NCBI GenBank assembly: GCA_030834125.1 | Contig: JAURFW010000011.1 | Coordinates: 1-64,000, forward strand | Length of the DNA: 64,000 bases | Origin: Bacteroidota bacterium | GTDB taxonomy: Bacteria > Bacteroidota > Bacteroidia > NS11-12g > UBA955 | Direction: 5' to 3' | Shown here: piece by piece, positions 26,725-35,285 of the stretch | Layout of the letters: each line of letters opens with the position of its first letter | Position numbering within the stretch: the stretch's first letter is position 1 | Notes under the pieces: model-generated | Databases searched by the model: none | Told to the model about the DNA's origin: nothing | Seen by the model: only the letters and a program-made list of their open reading frames with translations | Position numbers and translations under genes: made by a program

Positions 26725-27843
26725 ATGAAAGGAATTCAAATGGTCAATTTGGTTTCTCATTATAATCGGTATAAAAAGCTGATTGATGCAAGAATAAATT
26801 CGGTTTTAGAACATGGAAAATTCATACAAGGGCCCGAAGTGCGAGAATTTGAGCATGAATTAGCTAAATTTCTAGGAGTAAACCATGTAATTACCTGCGG
26901 TAATGGCACCGATGCACTTCAAATTGCCTTTATGGCACTTAATTTAAAAGAAGGCTCAGAAGTAATCGTTCCTTCTTTTGCCTATGCAGCTTTGCCAGAA
27001 GTATTATTATTATTAAGACTAAAACCAATTTTTGTTGATGTAAACCAAGATACCTTTCTCATTGATATAAAAAAGGTAGAGGAAAAGATTACTGAAAAAA
27101 CCGTTGCAATAGCTCCAGTTCATTTATTTGGCCAAAATGCCAATATGGAAGCAATTGTAAAAATTGCAAAAGAAAATAATTTAAAAATTGTTGAAGACGC
27201 CGCTCAAAGTTTGGGTAGTTGGTATTGCTCGGAAAACATCCACGGTGCATCAGGTTGTATAGGTGATATTGGTATAACATCATTTTTTCCGAGTAAAAAT
27301 TTAGGTTGCTTCGGCGATGGAGGTGCAATATTTACCAACGATTCTAAATTGGCAGAAAGAGCAAGAAAAATATCAAATCACGGTCAGTCCAAGAAATACA
27401 CTCATGAAATTATTGGCTTGAATTCGCGTTTAGATACAATGCAAGCAGCAATCTTACTGGCAAAATTACCTCATTTAGAATCATGTATTTATGGTAGAGT
27501 TAAGGTGGCTGAACGCTATCAATCAGAATTATCAAAAATAAGTTCAATTAAACTTCCTAAAAGAGATTCCAATGGAACGCACTCTTATCATCAATACACT
27601 ATCAAACTAGAAAATAGTATTATCAGGGATAATCTTGCCGCGTATCTGCATTCAAAAAATATAGCATCTATGATTTATTATCCCCTACCTTTGCATAGAC
27701 AAAAAGCTTATTCTGTGCTTATTGATCTATCCGTATCTGAAAATCTCTGTTCTACAGTTTTAAGCTTACCAATTTGTCCAGAATTGACAGAAGTTGAACA
27801 ATTTGAAATTATAAACGAAATAAAATTTTTCTTTAATCAATGA
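26725..27843 (+). CDS. DegT/DnrJ/EryC1/StrS-family sugar aminotransferase
   Basis: 372 residues; a PLP-dependent aminotransferase acting on a nucleotide-linked keto sugar. Motifs seen: GNGTDALQIAF (about 59-69), EDAAQSLGS (PLP aspartate) and SFFPSKNLGCFGDGGA with the Schiff-base lysine K191. It looks closest to the WbpE/WecE-like group that aminates 3-keto or 4-keto UDP sugars, which is an inference from overall pattern. An alternative ATG five codons in (26740) is possible. It starts 9 bases after rlmB and overlaps ugd by 4 bases, forming a sugar-nucleotide operon. Confidence 0.92.
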   Translation: MKGIQMVNLVSHYNRYKKLIDARINSVLEHGKFIQGPEVREFEHELAKFLGVNHVITCGNGTDALQIAFMALNLKEGSEVIVPSFAYAALPEVLLLLRLKPIFVDVNQDTFLIDIKKVEEKITEKTVAIAPVHLFGQNANMEAIVKIAKENNLKIVEDAAQSLGSWYCSENIHGASGCIGDIGITSFFPSKNLGCFGDGGAIFTNDSKLAERARKISNHGQSKKYTHEIIGLNSRLDTMQAAILLAKLPHLESCIYGRVKVAERYQSELSKISSIKLPKRDSNGTHSYHQYTIKLENSIIRDNLAAYLHSKNIASMIYYPLPLHRQKAYSVLIDLSVSENLCSTVLSLPICPELTEVEQFEIINEIKFFFNQ

Positions 27844-29147
27844 AAATAGCAGTAGTAGGCACAGGGTATGTTGGTTTAGTTAGTGGAACTTGTTTCGCGG
27901 AAACAGGAAACGAAGTAATTTGTGTGGATATTGATCAATCTAAAGTAGACAGATTAAGCGATGGTCAAATTACGATATATGAGCCTGGCCTTGAAGTATT
28001 GTTTAAAAGAAATTTAAAGGAAGGCAGATTAACATTTACTAAAAATCTTGATGAGGCTATTAAAGATAGTTTGGTGATATTTTTAGCATTACCAACTCCT
28101 CCAGGTGAGGATGGTTCTGCGGATTTACGTTACGTATTAGGTGTTGCTAAAAATCTTGGAAAAATATTGACTGATTACAAGGTTATTGTTGATAAAAGTA
28201 CTGTCCCAGTTGGTACTGCAGATAAAGTAAAAGCTGCAATCCAAGAAAATTTCAAAGGTGATTTTGATGTTGTTTCTAATCCTGAGTTTTTAAGGGAAGG
28301 GGTGGCAGTTGATGATTTTATGAAACCAGATCGTGTTGTAATTGGTGCAGAATCAGAAAAGGCATTTGGCATCATGGATGAATTATATGCACCTTATGTA
28401 CGCCAAGGTAATCCAGTGATGCATATGGATACTAGAAGTGCCGAGTTAACCAAATATGCTGCGAATTCATTTCTAGCAACTAAAATTTCCTTTATGAATG
28501 AAATTGCTCGTTTATGTGAGTTATTAGGGGCGGATGTAGATATGGTCCGTAAAGGTGTTGGAAGTGATGATAGAATAGGAAAAAGATTCTTATTCCCAGG
28601 GATCGGCTATGGTGGAAGTTGTTTTCCAAAAGATGTTAAAGCATTGGTTCATAGCGCCTCCGAAGTGAATTACGATTTTAAAATATTAAAGGCTGTCGAA
28701 TTTGTAAACGCGGATCAAAAGAAGGCCTTATTACCAAAAATTGACTCACATTATAACTCAATTGAAGGGAAGACAATTGCAATATGGGGCTTGGCATTTA
28801 AACCAAATACAGATGATATTAGAGAAGCTCCGGCTTTAGAGATGATAGATGAATTGAAGAAAAGAGGAGCAAATATCAAGGTTTATGACCCTGAAGCTAT
28901 GTTAAATGTTAAAAATTTAATTAGCGAGAAGGTTGAATATTGTGATTCTAGCTATGAGACTATTGAAGGCGCAGACTTTTTAATAATTGCAACAGAATGG
29001 CCTGAATTTAGAACACCTGATTTCCAGAAAATCAAAGATAAATTAAAGGAGTCGGTTATTTTCGATGGTCGAAATTTATTTGACTTAGCACTCATGAAAA
29101 AACATGGTTTTACCTACTACAGTATTGGTAGATCAACTATAAAATAA
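27840..29147 (+). CDS. ugd: UDP-glucose 6-dehydrogenase
   Basis: 435 residues; oxidises UDP-glucose to UDP-glucuronate with two NAD. Seen: the N-terminal Rossmann motif [13 protein letters not shown] (4-16), the central [20 protein letters not shown] helix segment, and [12 protein letters not shown] with catalytic C261. The C-terminal UDP-binding domain has [19 protein letters not shown]. The family also contains UDP-ManNAc and UDP-GlcNAc dehydrogenases, but the neighbouring UDP-glucuronate decarboxylase makes UDP-glucose the likely substrate. Its ATGA start overlaps the aminotransferase stop, and the decarboxylase ATG comes one base after its own stop. Confidence 0.95.
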   Translation: MKIAVVGTGYVGLVSGTCFAETGNEVICVDIDQSKVDRLSDGQITIYEPGLEVLFKRNLKEGRLTFTKNLDEAIKDSLVIFLALPTPPGEDGSADLRYVLGVAKNLGKILTDYKVIVDKSTVPVGTADKVKAAIQENFKGDFDVVSNPEFLREGVAVDDFMKPDRVVIGAESEKAFGIMDELYAPYVRQGNPVMHMDTRSAELTKYAANSFLATKISFMNEIARLCELLGADVDMVRKGVGSDDRIGKRFLFPGIGYGGSCFPKDVKALVHSASEVNYDFKILKAVEFVNADQKKALLPKIDSHYNSIEGKTIAIWGLAFKPNTDDIREAPALEMIDELKKRGANIKVYDPEAMLNVKNLISEKVEYCDSSYETIEGADFLIIATEWPEFRTPDFQKIKDKLKESVIFDGRNLFDLALMKKHGFTYYSIGRSTIK

Positions 29148-29148
29148 C

Positions 29149-30132
29149 ATGAAGAAAGAAAGAGTTTTAATCACTGGTGCTGCAGGTTTTTTAGGTTCAC
29201 ACCTTTGCGATAGGTTTATTAATGAGGGTTACTACGTAATCGGGATGGATAATCTAATAACTGGTGACCTCAGAAATATAGAGCACTTATTTCATCATGA
29301 GGACTTTGAATTTTCTCATCATGATGTAAGCAAATTTGTTCATGTTCCAGGTGAGTTAAAGTTCATTTTGCATTTTGCATCTCCAGCAAGTCCTATTGAT
29401 TATTTAAAAATACCCATTCAAACATTGAAAGTGGGTTCTTTAGGTACTCATAATTTATTGGGACTGGCAAAAGATAAAAAGGCTAGAATATTAGTTGCAA
29501 GCACAAGTGAAGTATATGGTGACCCGACTGTACATCCTCAAACTGAAGATTATTGGGGAAATGTTAATCCCGTAGGACCAAGAGGAGTATATGATGAGGC
29601 AAAGCGTTTCCAAGAGGCGATGACCATGGCCTATCATACTTATCATCAGGTTGAAACTAGGATTGTTCGTATTTTCAACACGTATGGACCTAGAATGCGT
29701 CTTAATGATGGTAGAGTATTACCTGCATTCATGGGACAAGCACTTCGCGGTGAGGATTTAACGATATTTGGAGACGGCAGTCAAACTCGAAGTTTCTGTT
29801 ATGTTGATGACCTGGTAGAGGGCATTTATAGATTATTGTTATCTGATTGTGTAGATCCGGTTAATGTGGGCAATCCTAAGGAGATTTCTATAAAAGAATT
29901 TGCAGATGAAATAATAAGGCTTACTGGTACAGATCAAAAAGTTGTTTATAAACCATTACCAACCGATGATCCTAAACAGCGTCAGCCAAATATTGATAAA
30001 GCTAATGAAATTCTTGGTTGGGAACCAAGATATACTCGTGAAGAAGGATTGAAAATAACTTGGGAATATTTTAAAAGCTTGCCAAAAGAACGCCTTTACG
30101 AAGAGGCGCACCATAGAGATTTTAAAGGATAG
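29149..30132 (+). CDS. UDP-glucuronate decarboxylase (UDP-xylose synthase)
   Basis: 327 residues, an extended short-chain dehydrogenase. It has the NAD motif GAAGFLGSH (10-18) and the catalytic Y148 and K152 in RGVYDEAKR, which is characteristic of [12 protein letters not shown] (118-126) supplies the glutamate used for decarboxylation. It converts UDP-glucuronate from the preceding enzyme to UDP-xylose or the UDP-4-keto-pentose. With the DegT aminotransferase this could give an amino-pentose, in principle like the ArnA/ArnB route, but no ArnA formyltransferase is present. Its stop touches the rlmN stop on the other strand with no gap. Confidence 0.95.
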   Translation: MKKERVLITGAAGFLGSHLCDRFINEGYYVIGMDNLITGDLRNIEHLFHHEDFEFSHHDVSKFVHVPGELKFILHFASPASPIDYLKIPIQTLKVGSLGTHNLLGLAKDKKARILVASTSEVYGDPTVHPQTEDYWGNVNPVGPRGVYDEAKRFQEAMTMAYHTYHQVETRIVRIFNTYGPRMRLNDGRVLPAFMGQALRGEDLTIFGDGSQTRSFCYVDDLVEGIYRLLLSDCVDPVNVGNPKEISIKEFADEIIRLTGTDQKVVYKPLPTDDPKQRQPNIDKANEILGWEPRYTREEGLKITWEYFKSLPKERLYEEAHHRDFKG

Positions 30133-31158
30133 TTATTGTTTTAATGCTAATTGTCCGCACGCGGCATCAATATCTTTTCCTCGACTTTTTCTTACATTTA
30201 CTATTAAGCGTTGTTTTTCGAGGTTGCTCGCGAATTGGTCTAACCTACTCGTGGGTAAATAGTCCGCTGTACTAATAGGGTTATATTCAATTAGGTTAAT
30301 TTTACATGGAAATAATTTTGCAAAAGCTGCCAACTCTTTTTCAGATTGACTATCGTCGTTAACTTTTGCAATAACGGTATATTCTAGGGTTGGTCTAATT
30401 TGAGTCTTTTCATACCAATAATTCAAAGAATCCGCTAAATCTTCTAAAGGATTACTATCATTAATAGGCATTATGGCAGAACGTTTTTCGTTAGAAGCTG
30501 CATGTAAACTCAATGCTAAATTAGTTCGAAGTCCATCATCTGCCATTTTTTTAATCATTTTGGTGATTCCAGCAGTTGAAATTGTTAATCTTGAAGGACT
30601 CATAGCTTGACCATCGGGTGATGTCAGAAGATTTACGCTTCTCAATACTTCAGAATAATTCAATAAAGGTTCGCCCATCCCCATATAAACTATATTGTCT
30701 AGCTTTTTTTGATGGTGTTCAAAAGATAGTTTATTGATTAGGTTGAATTGGTCGAAAATTTCCGCAGCTTTTAAGTTTCGCTGTCTTTTTAAATAGCCAG
30801 TGGCACAGAATTTACAATCAAGGCTACATCCTACTTGACTGCTGATGCAAGCAGTAGTTCTATTTTTTGTTGGAATTAATACACCTTCAACTAAATTCTC
30901 ATCCCATAATTCGAAGATTACCTTTATTGTCCCATCACTAGAGTATTGTGCTGTTTTTATTTTTGTGATGTTAAAAGTAAATTCATCCGATAGTCTATCT
31001 CTTAATGACTTGGAAATATTGGTCATTTCATCAAAAGAAGCACAGCAGTTTTGCCAAAGCCATTTATAAATTTGTTTTGCCCTGAATGCAGATTCTCCCC
31101 AATTTTCAAGGATATTTTGGATTTCTAATAATGAAAGGTCTCTAATATCTTTCATCAT
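30133..31158 (-). CDS. rlmN: 23S rRNA (adenine2503-C2)-methyltransferase
   Basis: 341 residues; a radical SAM enzyme that methylates C2 of A2503 in 23S rRNA and A37 of some tRNAs. The FeS cluster cysteines are C111, C115 and C118 (GCSLDCKFCATG). The two mechanistic cysteines are C104 (TACISSQ) and C334 (DAACGQL). Other marks are MGMGEPLLN and STAGI. Its start overlaps the der stop by one base, so der and rlmN are probably co-transcribed. The C-terminus ends against the decarboxylase gene, and no terminator is visible. Confidence 0.98.
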   Translation of the reverse strand: MMKDIRDLSLLEIQNILENWGESAFRAKQIYKWLWQNCCASFDEMTNISKSLRDRLSDEFTFNITKIKTAQYSSDGTIKVIFELWDENLVEGVLIPTKNRTTACISSQVGCSLDCKFCATGYLKRQRNLKAAEIFDQFNLINKLSFEHHQKKLDNIVYMGMGEPLLNYSEVLRSVNLLTSPDGQAMSPSRLTISTAGITKMIKKMADDGLRTNLALSLHAASNEKRSAIMPINDSNPLEDLADSLNYWYEKTQIRPTLEYTVIAKVNDDSQSEKELAAFAKLFPCKINLIEYNPISTADYLPTSRLDQFASNLEKQRLIVNVRKSRGKDIDAACGQLALKQ

Positions 31159-32465
31159 TATTTTTTCCTGTAGAATATACTAAATGGAACACCAGTAAAG
31201 TTAAACTTTTCCCTGATTTTATTTTCTAAAAATCTCGTGTAGCTCTCAACCACATACTGTGGAAGATTACAGAAAAACGCAAAAGCCACTCTTCTACTTG
31301 GCAACTGGGTTACAAACTTGATTTTTACGAATTTTCCTTTCCTACTTGGAGGTGGAGTTACTTCCATAATTGGTAAAAGATAATCGTTCAATTCACGTGT
31401 ACTAATTTTTGTACTGAGTGAATCATAAACTTCAACCACCGTTTCAATTGTTTGGAAGATTCGTTGTTTTGTTAATGCCGAAATGAAGAGAATTGGTACA
31501 TCTACAAATGGCGCAATTTTTGTTTTTATATTCTCGGCATAATCCCTCGCGGTATTGGTTTCCTTTTCAACCAAATCCCATTTATTCACCAAAATAACTA
31601 AACCTTTACCCAGTCGATGTGACATCCAAAATAAGTTAAGATCTTGCGATTCTAACCCTTGTTGTGCATCAAGTACAAGTACAACTACATCAGAGTTTTC
31701 TAATGCTTTAAGGGAGCGCATTACAGAATAGAATTCTATGTTTTCACGCACTTTACTCTTTTTTCGTATTCCTGCCGTGTCCACCAACATTAGCTCTTTG
31801 CCGTATGCCTTGTATAGAGTATCTATACTATCGCGTGTAGTACCCGCAATATCAGTTACAATATTCTGCTCTTTACCAATTAATGCATTGATAAGACTAC
31901 TTTTACCCACATTTGGCCTTCCTACAATCGCAATTCTTGGATATTCCTCATCAACTACAACTGGAGGCTCATCCTGAAGCAGATCGGTAACTTTATCCAA
32001 TAACTCACCTGTACCAGAGCCGCTCGCAGATGATACTTCAAATATTTCATCAAATCCTAGAGCATAAAATGAAGGGGCTTGAAGTCTTAAATCTTCATTA
32101 TCAACTTTGTTCACACAAAGTACAACTGGTTTTTTATGTCGATGTAAAAGCTTTGCAAATTCTTCATCTAAAGGATGAATATCTGACTGTACATCAACCA
32201 TAAAAACTAAAACTGCAGCTTCCTCTATTGCTATATGTACTTGTTCTCGTATTGCAGTTTCAAAAATATCAGCACTATCTGGAACGAATCCCCCAGTATC
32301 GATTACTGTAAATTCAAGACCATTCCATTCAGATCTTCCATAGTGCCTATCACGAGTAACACCACTATAGTCATCAACAATGGCCTTTCTTGCACCAGTT
32401 AATCGATTAAATAAGGTGCTTTTTCCCACGTTAGGTCTTCCCACGATGGCTACAATTCTACTCAT
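31158..32465 (-). CDS. der: ribosome-assembly GTPase Der (EngA)
   Basis: 435 residues with two tandem GTPase domains. The first has GRPNVGKSTLF (7-17), DTGG and NKVD; the second has GRPNVGKSSLI (about 180), DTAGIRKK and NKWD. A KH-like domain occupies the last 80 or so residues. It acts in assembly of the 50S subunit. The ATG at 32465 is 4 bases behind a perfect TATCTTTG box, so a leaderless mRNA is predicted. The promoter is divergent from folA. Confidence 0.98.
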   Translation of the reverse strand: MSRIVAIVGRPNVGKSTLFNRLTGARKAIVDDYSGVTRDRHYGRSEWNGLEFTVIDTGGFVPDSADIFETAIREQVHIAIEEAAVLVFMVDVQSDIHPLDEEFAKLLHRHKKPVVLCVNKVDNEDLRLQAPSFYALGFDEIFEVSSASGSGTGELLDKVTDLLQDEPPVVVDEEYPRIAIVGRPNVGKSSLINALIGKEQNIVTDIAGTTRDSIDTLYKAYGKELMLVDTAGIRKKSKVRENIEFYSVMRSLKALENSDVVVLVLDAQQGLESQDLNLFWMSHRLGKGLVILVNKWDLVEKETNTARDYAENIKTKIAPFVDVPILFISALTKQRIFQTIETVVEVYDSLSTKISTRELNDYLLPIMEVTPPPSRKGKFVKIKFVTQLPSRRVAFAFFCNLPQYVVESYTRFLENKIREKFNFTGVPFSIFYRKK

Positions 32466-32469
32466 ACCG

Positions 32470-32477
32470 CAAAGATA
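32470..32477 (-). promoter_or_regulatory. -7 promoter element of der, leaderless spacing
   Basis: TATCTTTG on the minus strand, ending 4 bases before the der ATG at 32465. Full consensus match; no clear -33 TTG. Confidence 0.6.
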
Positions 32478-32560
32478 CGAACTTCATTACTTAGGCAGGA
32501 AAATTAATGACCTTATCAAGATTCCATCATTTGTAATCAGAGTTTTATTATTTATTGGCC

Positions 32561-32568
32561 TATTTTTG
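32561..32568 (+). promoter_or_regulatory. -7 promoter element of folA, leaderless spacing
   Basis: TATTTTTG ending 4 bases before the folA ATG at 32573. Full match in a T-rich region, so the chance of a random match is higher than elsewhere. Confidence 0.5.
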
Positions 32569-32572
32569 TTTT

Positions 32573-33061
32573 ATGGGTGTATCTATTATTGCTGCTATTG
32601 GAATAAATAACGAATTGGGCGCTCAAAATGATTTACTTTGGCACTTGCCGACAGATTTCAAGTGGTTTATTTCCCATACAAAAGGTAAACCAGTTATCAT
32701 GGGAAGGAAAACAATGCTGAGTTTAGGTAAACCACTTAAAGGACGACTGAATATTGTTGTAACCCGAGGTAAATTCAACGTTGATGGTTTTCTTTTCTTC
32801 AATTCTATAAAGGAAGCCATAAAATATGCTCAACTGGAAAATGATGAAATTATGATTATTGGCGGAGCAGAAATCTATAAACAGACAATAGATCTTGCAG
32901 ATAAGTTAATTATCACACGTGTGCACGGTGCATTTGAACAAGCGGATGTTTTTTTTCCTGAGATTTCAAACTGTTGGGAATTACAGTCTCAGGTATCTCA
33001 CGGGGTAGATGAAAATCATGCCTATGCGTTTGACTTTCAAATTTTCATAAAATGCGATTAA
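32573..33061 (+). CDS. folA: dihydrofolate reductase
   Basis: 162 residues from the ATG at 32573 (MGVSIIAAIGINNELGAQND). An in-frame TTG at 32555 lies upstream of the promoter box and is not used here. It reduces dihydrofolate to tetrahydrofolate with NADPH. Motifs: LLWHLPTDFKWF with the catalytic aspartate at about 28, PVIMGRKTMLSLGKPL, and MIIGGAEIYKQ. Length and motifs are those of chromosomal DHFR, the trimethoprim target. nadK follows after 30 bases but has its own promoter box. Confidence 0.97.
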   Translation: MGVSIIAAIGINNELGAQNDLLWHLPTDFKWFISHTKGKPVIMGRKTMLSLGKPLKGRLNIVVTRGKFNVDGFLFFNSIKEAIKYAQLENDEIMIIGGAEIYKQTIDLADKLIITRVHGAFEQADVFFPEISNCWELQSQVSHGVDENHAYAFDFQIFIKCD

Positions 33062-33074
33062 TGAGATGATTGAT

Positions 33075-33082
33075 TACCTTTG
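33075..33082 (+). promoter_or_regulatory. -7 promoter element of nadK
   Basis: TACCTTTG ending 9 bases before the nadK ATG at 33092; full consensus match, no -33 TTG at normal distance. Confidence 0.55.
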
Positions 33083-33091
33083 TAAATAACC

Positions 33092-33973
33092 ATGAAAATC
33101 GGGGTATACGCAAAATCTGTAAAGGATAAAAAACATGGAGATGCCGTTCTTCAATTGGTTGATTTATTGTCAAATCGAGGACATCGAATATGGACCACTC
33201 CACCAATTGAAGATTTTATTAGAATGCATACTGTTGATGTAGATCTAATGGTTTTTGATTCTTTTGATATTAACTATGCTCCGATAGATGTAATTTTCAG
33301 CATTGGTGGTGATGGAACTATTCTTGAGACTTTACAAATAATTAAAAATAGTGGAATTCCAGTATTATCGATTAATACTGGAAGGTTGGGTTTTCTTGCA
33401 GGGTTTACTGAAGAGAAAATGGAAAAGGCTATAACAGAGCTGGAGAAGGGAAATTATTCTATAGAAAAACGTTCATTATTGCATTTAGATTCAAGTAATG
33501 AAATATTCGAATTTAATTATGCATTAAATGACTTTGTGATTCATAAAAAAGAAACTTCAAGCATGATAATTGTTCATGCCTATATTAATGGAGAGTTTTT
33601 AAATAGTTATTGGAGTGATGGATTGATAATTGCTACTCCAACTGGTTCTACAGGTTATTCCTTAAGTTGCGGCGGGCCAATTATTTTTCCTAAATCAGAT
33701 AGTTTTGTTATTACTCCAATTGCACCTCATAATTTAAATGTTAGACCTGTAATAATTCCAGATAATTCGGTAATTTCATTTGAAATTGAAGGAAGAGCAA
33801 GTAGTTATCTTGCTAGTTTAGATAGTAGAAGTGAGAGTATTACGGATGAAGTCTCTATGGCTGTTAAACGTGCTGATTTTGATTTAAATTTAATTAGGCT
33901 TAATGAGATAAATTTTTTAGATACATTAAGAGGGAAATTAAACTGGGGTTTTGATAAGCGTTCAACAAATTGA
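33092..33973 (+). CDS. nadK: NAD kinase
   Basis: 293 residues; phosphorylates NAD to NADP. The conserved GGDGT is at 72-76 (FSIGGDGTILET), followed by INTGRLGFLAGF. The second lobe has YWSDGLIIATPTGSTGYSLSCGGP, and IAPHNLNVRPVIIP follows. Length is normal for the bacterial family. Its stop shares bases with the TTG start of the secreted nuclease-like gene, so the two are translationally coupled although their functions look unrelated. Confidence 0.98.
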   Translation: MKIGVYAKSVKDKKHGDAVLQLVDLLSNRGHRIWTTPPIEDFIRMHTVDVDLMVFDSFDINYAPIDVIFSIGGDGTILETLQIIKNSGIPVLSINTGRLGFLAGFTEEKMEKAITELEKGNYSIEKRSLLHLDSSNEIFEFNYALNDFVIHKKETSSMIIVHAYINGEFLNSYWSDGLIIATPTGSTGYSLSCGGPIIFPKSDSFVITPIAPHNLNVRPVIIPDNSVISFEIEGRASSYLASLDSRSESITDEVSMAVKRADFDLNLIRLNEINFLDTLRGKLNWGFDKRSTN

Positions 33974-35088
33974 GAGTAATTATCTTTATTATAAGTATTC
34001 TATTTATTGGTATTACAAATTCTCAAATACCAAATCTAGACAGATCAGATAGATTAGATGTATTAACATGGAATATTGAATGGTTCGGTGATGCAAATAA
34101 TGGACCGTTGAATGAGCAAACGCAGTTAAATAATGCCGTAAATATTATTAATAGTACGAATTGTGATATTATTGGTCTATGTGAAATTTCAAGTATTTCG
34201 TACTGGAATTCATTATTAAATTCATGTAGCAATTATTCCGGTGTTATTAGTACTTGGTCTCAAACACAGAAAACAGCTTTATTATTTAAAAAAAGTGAGT
34301 ATAAATTAGTGTATTCTAAACATATACTTGATAATTATGAATATGAATTTGGAGGAGGAAGACTTCCATTAGAGGTTTGTTTGGTGTCTAATAACAAAAA
34401 TAACTCTATTGATACTTTAAGAGTTTGGGTTATTCATATGAAAGCAAACACGGGATCGTCTTCTTCCAAAATTACCGCATATAATAGACGTTATGATGCA
34501 AGTATATTATTAAAGTCGCACCTTGCTTCTTTCGGATCTGATAATAAAGGGTTGGTTATTGGTGATTGGAATGATGATTTTGATCAAAGTATTTTAAGTG
34601 GATATAATACACCGTATGGTAATTGGTTAAAAGATACCAATTTTACGGTAGCAACATATAGTTTAACAGTTAACGGCGATAGATCGACGGCAGGTTACCC
34701 TAATATGATTGACCATATTGTAGCTAATGCAGGATTAAAAGGTACATGTGTGATAGATTCTTCAAGTGTATTGTATGCTAATAATTGGATTAGTGGATTT
34801 TCAAATAATACAAGCGATCATTATCCAGTATATGCAAAGTTTAGGAATGAGCGAAAACCCATAAATACGGTCAGTACATTGAAGAAAAGTCAAGGATCTA
34901 TTTATCGTGATCAATCAGGACGTTGGTTTTTAAATGGAAATGATATTTCAAATTGTATTGCTTCAATTTATTTGATAGATGGTCGTAAAATATATTCTGG
35001 GAAAATAGAAAAATTTGAAAATAGATATGGAAATCAAGTTTTTCTGCTTAAAATCTCAGATAAGATTTATCGTATTATCAAAATTTAA
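33970..35088 (+). CDS. secreted endonuclease/exonuclease/phosphatase-family protein with T9SS-like tail
   Basis: 372 residues from a TTG at 33970 that overlaps the nadK stop by 4 bases (TTGA). I kept it because it exactly opens a signal peptide (MRVIIFIISILFIGITNSQ). The EEP metal-dependent domain (about 28-295) has LTWNIEWFG, LCEIS, VIHMKANT, GDWNDD, MIDHI and SDHYP, so the acidic and histidine active-site residues are kept. A 75-residue tail with YLIDGRKIYSG resembles a type A T9SS sorting domain. Extracellular DNase or phosphodiesterase activity is likely; the substrate is unknown. A GH13 amylase follows after about 200 bases. Confidence 0.85.
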   Translation: MRVIIFIISILFIGITNSQIPNLDRSDRLDVLTWNIEWFGDANNGPLNEQTQLNNAVNIINSTNCDIIGLCEISSISYWNSLLNSCSNYSGVISTWSQTQKTALLFKKSEYKLVYSKHILDNYEYEFGGGRLPLEVCLVSNNKNNSIDTLRVWVIHMKANTGSSSSKITAYNRRYDASILLKSHLASFGSDNKGLVIGDWNDDFDQSILSGYNTPYGNWLKDTNFTVATYSLTVNGDRSTAGYPNMIDHIVANAGLKGTCVIDSSSVLYANNWISGFSNNTSDHYPVYAKFRNERKPINTVSTLKKSQGSIYRDQSGRWFLNGNDISNCIASIYLIDGRKIYSGKIEKFENRYGNQVFLLKISDKIYRIIKI

Positions 35089-35285
35089 GCAATAAATAAA
35101 TCGAGAAATGCTCGTTGTTTGCCCAATTTTAACTAGTGTAATCATTTTTTCAATAAATTTGGTTGTAGCTCATGACTTTTCCTATAATATTTTGCCATTA
35201 AATAATGGTAGTTTTGTCAACAAGGAGTATTGTGATTTTGATTCGAATAATATGGATAAAGTTAATTTTAACGAGAGAACTATAT

